From contig CAZWSX010000012.1 in NCBI GenBank assembly GCA_964636985.1, positions 1-64,000 of the forward strand: a DNA stretch of 64,000 nt. Reading direction: 5' to 3'. The position numbers and the translations under genes were made by a program. Shown here in pieces: positions 35,218 to 42,817 of the stretch. Positions within the stretch are counted from its first letter, which is position 1; every line of letters starts with the position of its first letter. Under the pieces are notes generated by a model. It saw only the letters and a list, made by a program, of their open reading frames with translations, ran no database searches and was not told the DNA's origin. The DNA is from CAZWSX01 sp964636985 (GTDB lineage Bacteria; Planctomycetota; Planctomycetia; Pirellulales; Pirellulaceae).

Positions 35218-35565
35218 GTGAAGTTGCTGATGGCCATCATCCAGCCGATCAAGCTCAAGACCGTGCAAGAGGCATTGGCTCGGGCAGGTGTTGAACGGAT
35301 GTCGGTTTGCGATGCCTACGGATACGCCCGCCAGCGCGGACAGGTGGATACCTTCCGCGGGGCCGAATACGCCTGCAACCTGTTGCGGAAAGTGGTGATC
35401 GAGGTTGTGGTAAACGACGACTTCGTGGACCGGACCATCGATACTATTCTTTCCGCGGCACGATCAGGCGAAGACGGCGCCATTGGAGACGGAAAAGTCT
35501 TTGTTCTTCCCTCGCTGGAAGCAATTCAGATCGACAACGGGCTTCGCGGCCCTGAGGCCGTCTAA
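35218..35565 (+). CDS. P-II nitrogen regulatory protein (GlnB/GlnK-like)
   Basis: A 115-residue P-II signal protein. 'LLMAIIQPIKLKTVQEAL' is the usual first strand and helix, and the C-terminal 'GEDGAIGDGKVFVLP' includes the conserved GDGK loop that binds ATP and 2-oxoglutarate. The T-loop reads 'GQVDTFRGAEYACNLL': the uridylylation Tyr (Y51 in E. coli numbering, in AEY) is kept, while the position of Y46 is Phe. GTG 35218 gives the family N-terminus; the frame is open 11 codons upstream. No ammonium transporter or glutamine synthetase gene is next to it. Confidence 0.88.
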   Translation: MKLLMAIIQPIKLKTVQEALARAGVERMSVCDAYGYARQRGQVDTFRGAEYACNLLRKVVIEVVVNDDFVDRTIDTILSAARSGEDGAIGDGKVFVLPSLEAIQIDNGLRGPEAV

Positions 35566-35572
35566 CTCAATC

Positions 35573-35926
35573 ATGCACGCGATTTTTCTCTCGTCCGATT
35601 TGATGTTTGCTTCTCGCGTGCAAGCCGCAGCGGCGCAGCAGGGCGCTTCGCTGGCGGTGCGAGGGTTGTCGGCCGATCTGAGCGACGCGGCGGACGCCAA
35701 GCTGGTGATCGCCGATCTTTCGTCGAGCGGCAATGCTCCCTTGGCAACGCTGGTAGAAGTTGTCCGACAATGCTGTCCCGCGGCGAAGCTGGTTGCCTAC
35801 GCGCCGCATGTGCATGTTGGCGTGATCGAACAAGCTCGCGCAGCGGGCTTTGACGAGGTGCTGACGCGCGGCCAGTTCAACGAGCGGATGTCGACGCTCT
35901 TGAAGGACGCGAGCGCGTCGTCCTGA
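35573..35926 (+). CDS. Pseudo-receiver domain protein
   Basis: A 117-residue protein whose order of strands and helices resembles a CheY-like receiver: 'HAIFLSSDLMFASRVQAAA', 'DAKLVIADLSSS' with an Asp at the phosphoacceptor place, 'AKLVAYAPHV' and 'GFDEVLTRGQF'. The first acid pair is changed to Ser-Ser-Asp, the switch Thr is Ala, and the conserved Lys is Arg, so phosphorylation is doubtful. The start is 7 nt after the P-II stop. The product may therefore act in the same regulatory circuit, an inference from position. It ends one base before the stop of the convergent PQQ-propeller gene. Confidence 0.65.
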   Translation: MHAIFLSSDLMFASRVQAAAAQQGASLAVRGLSADLSDAADAKLVIADLSSSGNAPLATLVEVVRQCCPAAKLVAYAPHVHVGVIEQARAAGFDEVLTRGQFNERMSTLLKDASASS

Positions 35927-37192
35927 CTACTCTCCAACGCAATAGAGATGGTTCAAGGTGCGGATCAACAGCTTTCCGTTCAGCGGGACGGGCGTGGCGT
36001 ACGTTTCGTCGCCATCGAGCGTGTTGGCGGCAAGCTGTTCGAACTTCTCTCCGAGCTTGAGAACGTAGGTCCGGCCATCTTCGCTGGTCGCATAGAGCTT
36101 GCCATCGGCAATCACAGGTGACGCGCTTAAGTTCGGCTTGCGTCCGCCCTTAACGGTGCCTTGCCAAATCGTACTGCCCGATTTGACGTCGACGCAGTTG
36201 ACGGTCCCGTCGTCGCTCAGAATGTAAGCGCGTCCATCCTTGGCGACAGGCGTCGGGACGTCGGCGCCTTTGGTGAGTTCCCATTTCTCCACCGCCGCAA
36301 GGTTGTCGCCTGCGGAATCGATGGCGAATCCGGTTACCGAACCGCCGCGTGCGTAAGGGGCGACGACAATGTCGTCGATCACAACCGGGCCGGAAATGGA
36401 ACGGAAAAAGCCGTTTTGCGACGGATTGAGACCCTTCGAGATCCAGAGTTGCTTGCCCGTGGCCGCATCATGGCCCGTGGCATGATCGGCACCTACCGCG
36501 ACGATCGTCGGCTTGCCGTTGATCTGGGCCACAACCGGCGTGCTGTAGCTTTGAGCCGCCTCCTTTGGTGCGCCAAGATTTCGATCGACCTTCCACGCCA
36601 GGTCACCCGAGGTCTTGTTGAAGGCGGCCAGGAAGGAGTCGCCTGAGTGCATGACAGCAACAATCACGTTGTCGCCCGCCAGAACAGGCGACGTGCCCAG
36701 GTCCCACCAGAGCGTATCTTCGCCGAAGCGATCTTGCAGATTGTGTTGCCAGACGATTTTGCCTGACCAATCAATGCAGGCCAGATCGCCACTCTTGAAG
36801 TAAGCAAAGATCAAATTGCCGTCGGTGGCGGCCGATGAATTGGCACCCGTGGCCTTTTTGTGCTTTCCGGCGCGTTCCTTACCGATGGTCGCGGTCCAGA
36901 GTTCTTTGCCGTCAAAGTTGTAGCTCGCCAGGATGTTTTTGCCATCGGCGCCATAGGTCAGCGCGATCTTGTCGTTCCAGACGATGGGAGTCGACGCTCC
37001 CTTGCCCGGCAACGTGATCTTCCATTTGACGTTCTTGTCTTTCGACCACTCGACGGGCGTGTCCTTCGCGTCGGACGCGCCGGTTTGGTGAGGACCGCGC
37101 CAGTTGGGCCACTGATCGGTGTTGGCGGCTGGCAGACGCGAGAACGAAAAAGCGAAAACGGCGGCGAGCGCCAAGATTACTGAGCGAATCAT
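35927..37192 (-). CDS. Exported PQQ-like beta-propeller protein
   Basis: A 421-residue exported protein with a signal peptide 'SVILALAAVFAFSFSRLPAA'. Repeated propeller units include 'WPNWRGPHQTGASDAKD', 'WKITLPGKGASTPIVWNDKI', 'YNFDGKELWTATIG' and 'NCVDVKSGSTIWQGTVKGG', typical of PQQ-repeat (WD-like) outer-protein-binding propellers such as BamB, also used in planctomycete secreted quinoprotein-like proteins. No catalytic residues of a true PQQ dehydrogenase are evident. GGAAGG lies 9 nt before ATG 37192. The DUF1080 gene is 27 nt upstream on the same strand. Confidence 0.9.
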   Translation of the reverse strand: MIRSVILALAAVFAFSFSRLPAANTDQWPNWRGPHQTGASDAKDTPVEWSKDKNVKWKITLPGKGASTPIVWNDKIALTYGADGKNILASYNFDGKELWTATIGKERAGKHKKATGANSSAATDGNLIFAYFKSGDLACIDWSGKIVWQHNLQDRFGEDTLWWDLGTSPVLAGDNVIVAVMHSGDSFLAAFNKTSGDLAWKVDRNLGAPKEAAQSYSTPVVAQINGKPTIVAVGADHATGHDAATGKQLWISKGLNPSQNGFFRSISGPVVIDDIVVAPYARGGSVTGFAIDSAGDNLAAVEKWELTKGADVPTPVAKDGRAYILSDDGTVNCVDVKSGSTIWQGTVKGGRKPNLSASPVIADGKLYATSEDGRTYVLKLGEKFEQLAANTLDGDETYATPVPLNGKLLIRTLNHLYCVGE

Positions 37193-37219
37193 GGAACGAA
37201 CCTTCCAAAGCAAAACGAA

Positions 37220-37984
37220 CTACGGCAATTCACGAATGCGGAGATTCTTGAACTCGACGGGCGAACCTTCCGACTCGAGACACAGAAATCCGGTCTTCGG
37301 ATCGCATTCGTTGCCGCCGCTGACTTCCTCTCCGTTCACCCACAAGCGAACTTCGCCGTTGATCGCTCGAACGTAATAGTGATTCCATTGGCCCACGCCT
37401 TTACTGCGCTCGGCCCGCGGGAAAGATCGCTCGCCTCCGGGCGCGACAGGTGGAAATGGCTTCATCTTCGCCTTGCCGACCGGGAAGACGTCGCCGTGGC
37501 AGGTGAACCAATCCGGCTTCTTGCCCGTTTGTTTCTCGAACTGGGCGGCGTAGCCAAGATCGAGGACTTGCACTTCGATCCCACCGGGCGGGAGGCTGTT
37601 CGGTTTGAGGCCGGTTAGTGCCTCTTGGGATGTCCACACGAAGATGCCCGAGTTGCCGGCGTCCTTGAGGTGCCGCCAGGTCGCGACGAGTTCGAAGTTG
37701 GTGAACGTCTTCTTCGATTTGATCACGCCGACGGGTGTACCCGTGCAGTGGACGGAACCATCTTCCTTCCAGGTCCACGTTTCTGGATCGCAGTTGACGC
37801 GCTCGAAATCGTCACCCTTGAGCTGGACCCAGCCGAGGCCTTCGCCATTGATGATGGCCTGTTTGACGACGTCCTGATCGGACTCGGCTTTGGTGTCGTC
37901 GCCGGTGGCATACGTCAACCAACAACTGGCCGCCACCAGGAGCGCGGGCAACCACAACGCATGGGCAAGAATGGATTTGTTCAT
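37220..37984 (-). CDS. DUF1080 (3-keto-disaccharide hydrolase-like) secreted protein
   Basis: A 254-residue exported protein of the DUF1080 family, a concanavalin-like beta-sandwich domain seen in many planctomycete proteins and in 3-keto-disaccharide hydrolases. The N-terminal 'ALWLPALLVAASCWLTYATG' is a signal. 'FTNFELVATWRHLKDAGNSGIFVW', 'GGIEVQVLDLG' and the ending 'GSPVEFKNLRIRELP' are the classic family segments. It may bind or cut modified sugars at the cell surface; activity is not proven for this member. It is followed on the same strand by the PQQ-propeller gene, suggesting a two-gene transcript. Confidence 0.92.
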   Translation of the reverse strand: MNKSILAHALWLPALLVAASCWLTYATGDDTKAESDQDVVKQAIINGEGLGWVQLKGDDFERVNCDPETWTWKEDGSVHCTGTPVGVIKSKKTFTNFELVATWRHLKDAGNSGIFVWTSQEALTGLKPNSLPPGGIEVQVLDLGYAAQFEKQTGKKPDWFTCHGDVFPVGKAKMKPFPPVAPGGERSFPRAERSKGVGQWNHYYVRAINGEVRLWVNGEEVSGGNECDPKTGFLCLESEGSPVEFKNLRIRELP

Positions 37985-38066
37985 GTCGATCAGACTAACC
38001 AACCCGTGCGGCACTCGCAACACGCCAAGGGGTAATCGCCGCCTAGATAGCGCCAATTACCGATTG

Positions 38067-39134
38067 CTAATTACCGACCCAGCGGGCGTACCAGCTCTTG
38101 GCCTCGTGGATATCGCTAGTTCCTCCGACGATGGCCCGGCCGTCAGGGAAGATCGTCATCGTGCGGCCTTCGACGGTCAGGCGAACAAGAAAGGCATTGC
38201 GCTGCACCGTGCCCGAGGACTGCAAACGCTGCTCGAGATCTTTGAGGTCGATTGGCTCGCGGCCGGGAAACGAGAGTTGCACGGAGTCCCGTCCGCATAG
38301 AACGGCGGCGGTCGATCCGCGACGGCCATCGAGCCAAGGGAAATCGGTGCGATTGCAGGCCGGGCAGGAACTATGCTCGCGCAAACCATCGAGCTTGATC
38401 TCTCGCAACGAGCTATCCCAGACGTCGATCACCATCAGCTTGCGGCTGATCGCGGCGAGGTTGCCTGAGAGGAGCTTGATGGCTTCGGCTGCCTGAAGTG
38501 ACGCGATCACGTTGATGATCGGGCCGAGGATGCCGGCGCTGTCGCAAGTGGGTGTGCTGCCAGCCGGCGGCACGTCGGGCATCAGGCAGCGCAGGCAAGC
38601 GGTTTCGCCTGGGATGATGGTCATCGTTTGCCCTTCAGAGCCAAGGCAACCGCCGTAGACCCAAGGGATGTTCTGAGCGAACGCGGCGTCGTTGATTAAG
38701 AACCGCGTGTCGAAGTTGTCGGTGCCGTCGACGATCGCATCGACACCTTCGAGCCACGTTGGCAGCGTGACGTGATTCACGTCGCCGACGATTCCTTCGA
38801 TCTCGATCTCGGAGTTGATGGCCTGAAGTTTCCGCTGGGCGGCGACGGCTTTGGGCAACCCTTCGCGAAGGTCGTGCTCGTCGAACAAAACTTGCCGCTG
38901 CAAGTTGTTGAGTTCAAGAAAATCGCGATCGACTATCCGCACGTGGCCCACGCCTGCACGGACCAGTGTGTTGGCCGCAACGGTACCAAGCGCGCCGCAA
39001 CCAACGATTAAGACGGTCGACTCGGCCAGGCGTTCTTGACCTTCACGGCCCAGCGGCGCGAATCGCCATTGCCGCGCATAGCGAGCGAGGGGATCGGCTT
39101 CGGTTGTCGGTTGGTCTTTGTGTTGCGAAGTCAT
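38067..39134 (-). CDS. MoeB/ThiF-family adenylyltransferase
   Basis: A 355-residue E1-like enzyme that adenylates the C-terminal glycine of a ubiquitin-like sulfur carrier (MoaD or ThiS) for molybdopterin or thiamine synthesis. The nucleotide site is 'VLIVGCGALGTVAANTL', with 'RDFLELNNLQRQVLF' and the catalytic-region 'DGTDNFDTRFLINDA'. Two CxxC pairs, 'CLRCLMPD' and 'CPACNRTD', form the usual zinc site. The extra C-terminal 80 residues ('MTIFPDGRAIVGGTSD') are common in MoeB-like proteins of planctomycetes. It appears to be the last gene of the overlapping operon starting at 42374. Confidence 0.9.
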   Translation of the reverse strand: MTSQHKDQPTTEADPLARYARQWRFAPLGREGQERLAESTVLIVGCGALGTVAANTLVRAGVGHVRIVDRDFLELNNLQRQVLFDEHDLREGLPKAVAAQRKLQAINSEIEIEGIVGDVNHVTLPTWLEGVDAIVDGTDNFDTRFLINDAAFAQNIPWVYGGCLGSEGQTMTIIPGETACLRCLMPDVPPAGSTPTCDSAGILGPIINVIASLQAAEAIKLLSGNLAAISRKLMVIDVWDSSLREIKLDGLREHSSCPACNRTDFPWLDGRRGSTAAVLCGRDSVQLSFPGREPIDLKDLEQRLQSSGTVQRNAFLVRLTVEGRTMTIFPDGRAIVGGTSDIHEAKSWYARWVGN

Positions 39135-39161
39135 AGTGTCGAAGTCATGGTGTCGAAGTCA
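39127..39161. repeat. Tandem 14-bp repeat spanning a gene junction
   Basis: GAAGTCATAGTGTC (39127-39140) and GAAGTCATGGTGTC (39141-39154) are followed by GAAGTCA (39155-39161). On the minus strand each TCAT is ATGA, and the partial copy supplies the stop codon of the upstream gene. It looks like a local duplication of an original stop/start junction. Confidence 0.75.
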
Positions 39162-40055
39162 AACAACGTAACCGGCGAATTGGCCAAAGCGAGCCCAATC
39201 GGCCTGGAGTTGGTCGCAAGCCAGGCGAGCCTCATCGGGCGATGACGCTTGCTTAATTTCCGGAAGTCGGCGCTCCACAATAATAGGGAGCCTGGCCGCC
39301 AAAAGGTGCTGGGCGGTTTCGGAGCAAGGGTCAGCATCCGACCAGAGGAGGTCAGGCTTGGCCGTTTCCAACGAAGCACTGGTTTTTGCTGCCAGTAATA
39401 GATTGGGGGCGATTTTTCGCAACGCGTCCCAGTCGATCGTCTCATCGCCAAAGACAGCCATTCCCACGGCTGTTTGGGCAGCAAGTCGTCGAACCGTTTC
39501 ACGAAGTTGGTCGTTCGCGATCTGCGTGCAATCGGCGACGATCAAGCAACCTTCGATCAGCGCCTGACTCAGCGTGGCGTCATCCCATTGGTCGACGACT
39601 TTGGTGAGGGGTACCTCGTGCCAGGTTGGCAGGTCTTGATCCGACACGGACGAGGCGTGCGCTCCTCGCAAGATCGTCCGTTCGCTGGCCAAAAAAAGTC
39701 CGCCGCTCTGGACAACGAGTTGGCGAATAGCGAAGGTGCGCCGGAGCGTTTCGACCGCTTGGCCGTCGCATCTCAGTTCGACATCGGCCACGTAGTGGGA
39801 CGGATGATTCGGCGTCCAGCGGCAAGGGTCAGGAACTAAGGTCTTGGCTAATAGAGTTTGGCCCGGGCCCAAGTCTTGCAGTTGGCTATTGGCGGGCAAG
39901 GTTCCACCGAATTTCGACATGGGACCGCGCAACCGGCCGGCCAGCGTCCAGCGACCAGGTGATTCGGGCAAAGGACAGCGTGCGTACACAACCGCTCGCT
40001 GCGGTGTGATCTCGCCGCAAAACAAGTCGAGTTGTTCCAGCCAGCGTGTCATCAC
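39159..40055 (-). CDS. GH2-like beta-sandwich protein of unknown function
   Basis: A 298-residue protein. Its central part, 'CRWTPNHPSHYVADVELRC' with 'VETLRRTFAIRQLVVQSGGL' and 'ILRGAHASS', follows the glycoside hydrolase family 2 pattern in which the Ig-like domain (W-x-P-x-x-P-x-x-Y, then G-x-R-x-I) leads to the 'LNGxxxxLRG' entry of the TIM barrel. The barrel that follows is short and lacks the expected N-E acid motif, so it is probably not an active glycosidase. It overlaps the P-loop gene by ATGA and belongs to that operon. No signal peptide is seen. Confidence 0.6.
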   Translation of the reverse strand: MMTRWLEQLDLFCGEITPQRAVVYARCPLPESPGRWTLAGRLRGPMSKFGGTLPANSQLQDLGPGQTLLAKTLVPDPCRWTPNHPSHYVADVELRCDGQAVETLRRTFAIRQLVVQSGGLFLASERTILRGAHASSVSDQDLPTWHEVPLTKVVDQWDDATLSQALIEGCLIVADCTQIANDQLRETVRRLAAQTAVGMAVFGDETIDWDALRKIAPNLLLAAKTSASLETAKPDLLWSDADPCSETAQHLLAARLPIIVERRLPEIKQASSPDEARLACDQLQADWARFGQFAGYVV

Positions 40056-40669
40056 GTGGCGCCTTTGCCCGAGGAGAGCGTTTCACGAACTCGTCGTTCG
40101 TAGACGTCGAACAATTCGAACAACGCTTCACGAACGTTGCCTTGATGCCGTGCGAACGCTTTTCGGGCATCGTCGTCGGCGACGAGCGTTTGCCGATTCC
40201 GCTGCAAGTGCTGTACTAGTTCGACGACGTCATCGTCCGTTGGGCGAAGCGTGCAAACGTTGGGAAACCCGAGGTCCATGTGCGTGGTGATCAGCAGCCG
40301 TGCGCCTGTTCGCAATCGCTTGAACCACAGCTGCCAACGCGACCACCATGAGAGGCGCTCGTAACCGTCGACGATGACGACCGTCTGCGGCGTCCAGCCG
40401 TGGTCGGCGAGCAACGTGCGAACGTCGCGGGGGACTTCGGCCATGACGTGCGTGCGAAGCTGAAAACGGTCGGCTTCAAAATGCGGCGCGAGACTCGCTA
40501 AAAGCGTCGACTTTCCCGAGCCATGATCGCCTTGGATTTGCGCCACGCTGCCGCATTCCTTCCAACGTGCGTAGAGAGCAGGTAGGGAAGAATCGCTGTT
40601 GCGGAAGCGATAGGGAATCGCCCCGGGCCGGATGAATCGTGACGAAAAGGGGTTGTCGGCCGGGTCCAT
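40052..40669 (-). CDS. Small P-loop ATPase
   Basis: A 205-residue cytoplasmic nucleotide-binding protein. Walker A is GDHGSGKST and a Walker B-like strand is 'TVVIVDGYE', followed by 'GARLLITTHMDLGFP' and a helical C-terminal lid. It looks like an AAA/GspA-type small ATPase, not an ABC protein (no LSGGQ). ATG 40669 was chosen because the frame upstream runs into the neighbouring gene. Its stop overlaps the start of the GH2-like gene (ATGA), so the two are translationally coupled. Partner and role unknown. Confidence 0.75.
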   Translation of the reverse strand: MDPADNPFSSRFIRPGAIPYRFRNSDSSLPALYARWKECGSVAQIQGDHGSGKSTLLASLAPHFEADRFQLRTHVMAEVPRDVRTLLADHGWTPQTVVIVDGYERLSWWSRWQLWFKRLRTGARLLITTHMDLGFPNVCTLRPTDDDVVELVQHLQRNRQTLVADDDARKAFARHQGNVREALFELFDVYERRVRETLSSGKGAT

Positions 40670-40725
40670 AATCGAGCGGACGAAATAATCGAGCGGGCGA
40701 ACGAGAGGGAGCAGCAAGTTCCAGC

Positions 40726-41136
40726 TTACTCGCCCATGGGGGCGACGACGATTGCCGCCGGAACGGTTCCCACTTGGAACGGATAGTCGTAGTACAGTTC
40801 GCGTCCGCGTTTCAGAAACAGACGGATCCGTACGCACCAGCGAACGCTGCAAATCGCCCCGTGGTAGCTCAGCGGGCTATTGGGCAAGCGAGTGCGAAAC
40901 CGCCGCATCGGACGGAGATCGTTATCTTCGACTTCGGCGGGAATGCGGCGCTCGAAAAAGTGCACGCCTAGGTCTTCTTCACCCTTGCCCTGCGTGTGCC
41001 ACAAGACGGATGCTTCGACAGCGAGAATCTCGGCCGCGTCGATGGCGTCGACCTGGTATTCGCAAACGAGCTCTTCGCCGGGGGAGAAAATCTTCTGATT
41101 GTTGGCTAGAGTCACGCTGATCAGCGGATCGGTCAT
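40726..41136 (-). CDS. Small arrestin-like beta-sandwich protein
   Basis: A 136-residue soluble protein with the feel of an arrestin/Spo0M N-domain: 'ISVTLANNQKIFSPGEELVC', 'ILAVEASVLWHTQGKGEED' and 'SPLSYHGAICSVRWCVRIRLF'. These short beta-strand segments with P-G-E and 'Y-x-G-x-x-x-x-V-x-W' are characteristic of the fold, which binds partners at membranes. The assignment rests on pattern only. Its ATG is shared with the stop of the upstream membrane gene (41133-41136). Confidence 0.6.
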   Translation of the reverse strand: MTDPLISVTLANNQKIFSPGEELVCEYQVDAIDAAEILAVEASVLWHTQGKGEEDLGVHFFERRIPAEVEDNDLRPMRRFRTRLPNSPLSYHGAICSVRWCVRIRLFLKRGRELYYDYPFQVGTVPAAIVVAPMGE

Positions 41137-42374
41137 GCCCCAATACCCTGCCTGGCACTAGCGGGAGTGGGAGCCGGAAGGACGACTGTCACTTCGCCGG
41201 AGGCCTTCATGCTGACCGTGGACGGTTCGCTGATGGTTGCTTTCCCGTTCGTCAAGTTTCCATTTGCGGAGCGAGAGATCGCCGTTGCCAACTTGCTCGA
41301 CGAACGCGTGGTCGAGCTGCCGTCGATGCGCCTTTCGATCGTCGCGACGAGCGGTGGATAAACAATGATCGGGAAGCTGCGGACAAACTCCGGCCAGTTC
41401 TCGGCTTGCCCTTCCACGACGAGCTTCCAAACCACGGCGTTGTGCGGCGTTTGGAACGAATGCATCGCGTCTTCGGGAATGCTGAATTCGAGTTCTTTCT
41501 CGAAGTTCACGCCTGGCTCAATCGCGAAATTGGTTTGCCGTACCAGCGTCGAGCGGAACACGATGCGCCGCTCAGTCCGTACATCGGTTCCTTGTCGGTA
41601 AGTCGCTTCTTCTTCGCAAATCAGATGGAGCATCAAGCGCTTCATCCGTAAATGCCCTGCTTGCGACAGAAGAAGTTGGTAACGTCCGCCTGGGCGGAGT
41701 GGATGGTGGGAGGTTTCGATGATGGTCGCTCCCATGCCTGTGTGAAACAGCACATGGCGAACGAGAAATACCACCGACCAAATGCCGACAGCGGCGAAGA
41801 GCGATACCAAGCCGGTAAGGAACCACTCTGGCCGTCCCGCCATGTAGCTGCGCCACGCCCACACCGCGAGCACGATGGTCATGCCGTTCCAAGCGAGGGC
41901 GAAAGTGGTCGAGATCAGGCTTTGCCACAAGGGCGTTTCGAACGTGGGCAATCGATAAGCGAGAACCGTTCCGGGGCTATTCGTAAGGTTTTCGTCGGGG
42001 GGTAAACCGGGGTAGTCGCGCGGCATTGGGACGACTTCGCTGACGAGGTCGAGATTCCCCGCGCTTTTGGCCAAGGCCGAACGACGCTCGACGGAAGTCC
42101 GAACGTAGAACAGCGACATCATCATGCCGCCGCCGCCGATCAAGAAGAACGAAGTCACGACCGCGACGTACAGCCAGTAACCAAGCCCGTAGCTGACATC
42201 GAACATCGGGGCCCCGCCGAGGCCGATGTGGCTCATGATCAAGTCGGACAGCAGCGTCAAACCGAGCACGAACAGGGCGCCTAGAAACGCGAGTTCTGTG
42301 ACGCGACCAGCCCATGGGGAACCGGTGCGGCGGTTTCCAAGCTTTTTCGGAAGTAGTCGAATCTGTTTAACCAC
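41133..42374 (-). CDS. Membrane protein with arrestin-like C-terminal region
   Basis: A 413-residue protein, first in the overlapping operon. Four hydrophobic helices: 'LAFLGALFVLGLTLLSDLIM', 'GYWLYVAVVTSFFLIGGGGM', 'LISTTFALAWNGMTIVLAVWAW' and 'WFLTGLVSLFAAVGIWSVVF' (in parts), with a DUF3592-like soluble loop between helices 2 and 3. The region after helix 4, 'ETSHHPLRPGGRYQLLLSQAG' through 'WPEFVRSFPIIVYPP', resembles an arrestin-like beta-sandwich. The tail is Ser/Thr-rich. GTG start (42372-42374). It is coupled to the small arrestin-like gene by ATGA. Confidence 0.75.
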   Translation of the reverse strand: MVKQIRLLPKKLGNRRTGSPWAGRVTELAFLGALFVLGLTLLSDLIMSHIGLGGAPMFDVSYGLGYWLYVAVVTSFFLIGGGGMMMSLFYVRTSVERRSALAKSAGNLDLVSEVVPMPRDYPGLPPDENLTNSPGTVLAYRLPTFETPLWQSLISTTFALAWNGMTIVLAVWAWRSYMAGRPEWFLTGLVSLFAAVGIWSVVFLVRHVLFHTGMGATIIETSHHPLRPGGRYQLLLSQAGHLRMKRLMLHLICEEEATYRQGTDVRTERRIVFRSTLVRQTNFAIEPGVNFEKELEFSIPEDAMHSFQTPHNAVVWKLVVEGQAENWPEFVRSFPIIVYPPLVATIERRIDGSSTTRSSSKLATAISRSANGNLTNGKATISEPSTVSMKASGEVTVVLPAPTPASARQGIGA

Positions 42375-42817
42375 GAATAGCGGTCCGGCGTCGACGATCG
42401 ATTCGAGCAGGAGATAAGGCAGGCAACAATTGCGAGATGGAATGCTCGCTAGGTTGGCGCGCGAAGCGAACTGAATGTTGGCTTATCGCGGCATTGCTAG
42501 GGGGAATAGGGCAGGGCGCATTATAGGGGAGGAGGTTGATCGCCGTCGAATCCAAGAAGCACGAATTTCGCGTTTCCTGTTCAAACGATATTTCGTGCGG
42601 TTTCCCCTCCGTAGGAATGCCTTCCGCAACGATGGAGGAGAAAGTGACCCCATCTTTCGTGGGAAAAGTATCCACGGCTACCATTGAATCCAGGCTAATG
42701 GTGCCGTTTCGGCCCACTCGCATTGCTGTTTGGCAAGTCATCTGGACTTATGCACCTCGCCGATCCATAAACTCGTTTGAATTGAACTTGATCTCCTTTG
42801 GCTGAGGAATGACGCCT
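42375..42817. other. Divergent intergenic region
   Basis: 443 nt between divergent genes. Short frames exist on both strands but have no protein-like character. GAGGA at 42804-42808 is the RBS of the next gene. No clear promoter or terminator identified. Confidence 0.45.

Noticed and set aside
42367..42741. 124-residue minus-strand frame before the membrane arrestin-like gene
   Set aside because: Overlaps the GTG start of the next gene by 8 nt, has no RBS or protein-like composition, and lies in a normal divergent promoter region.
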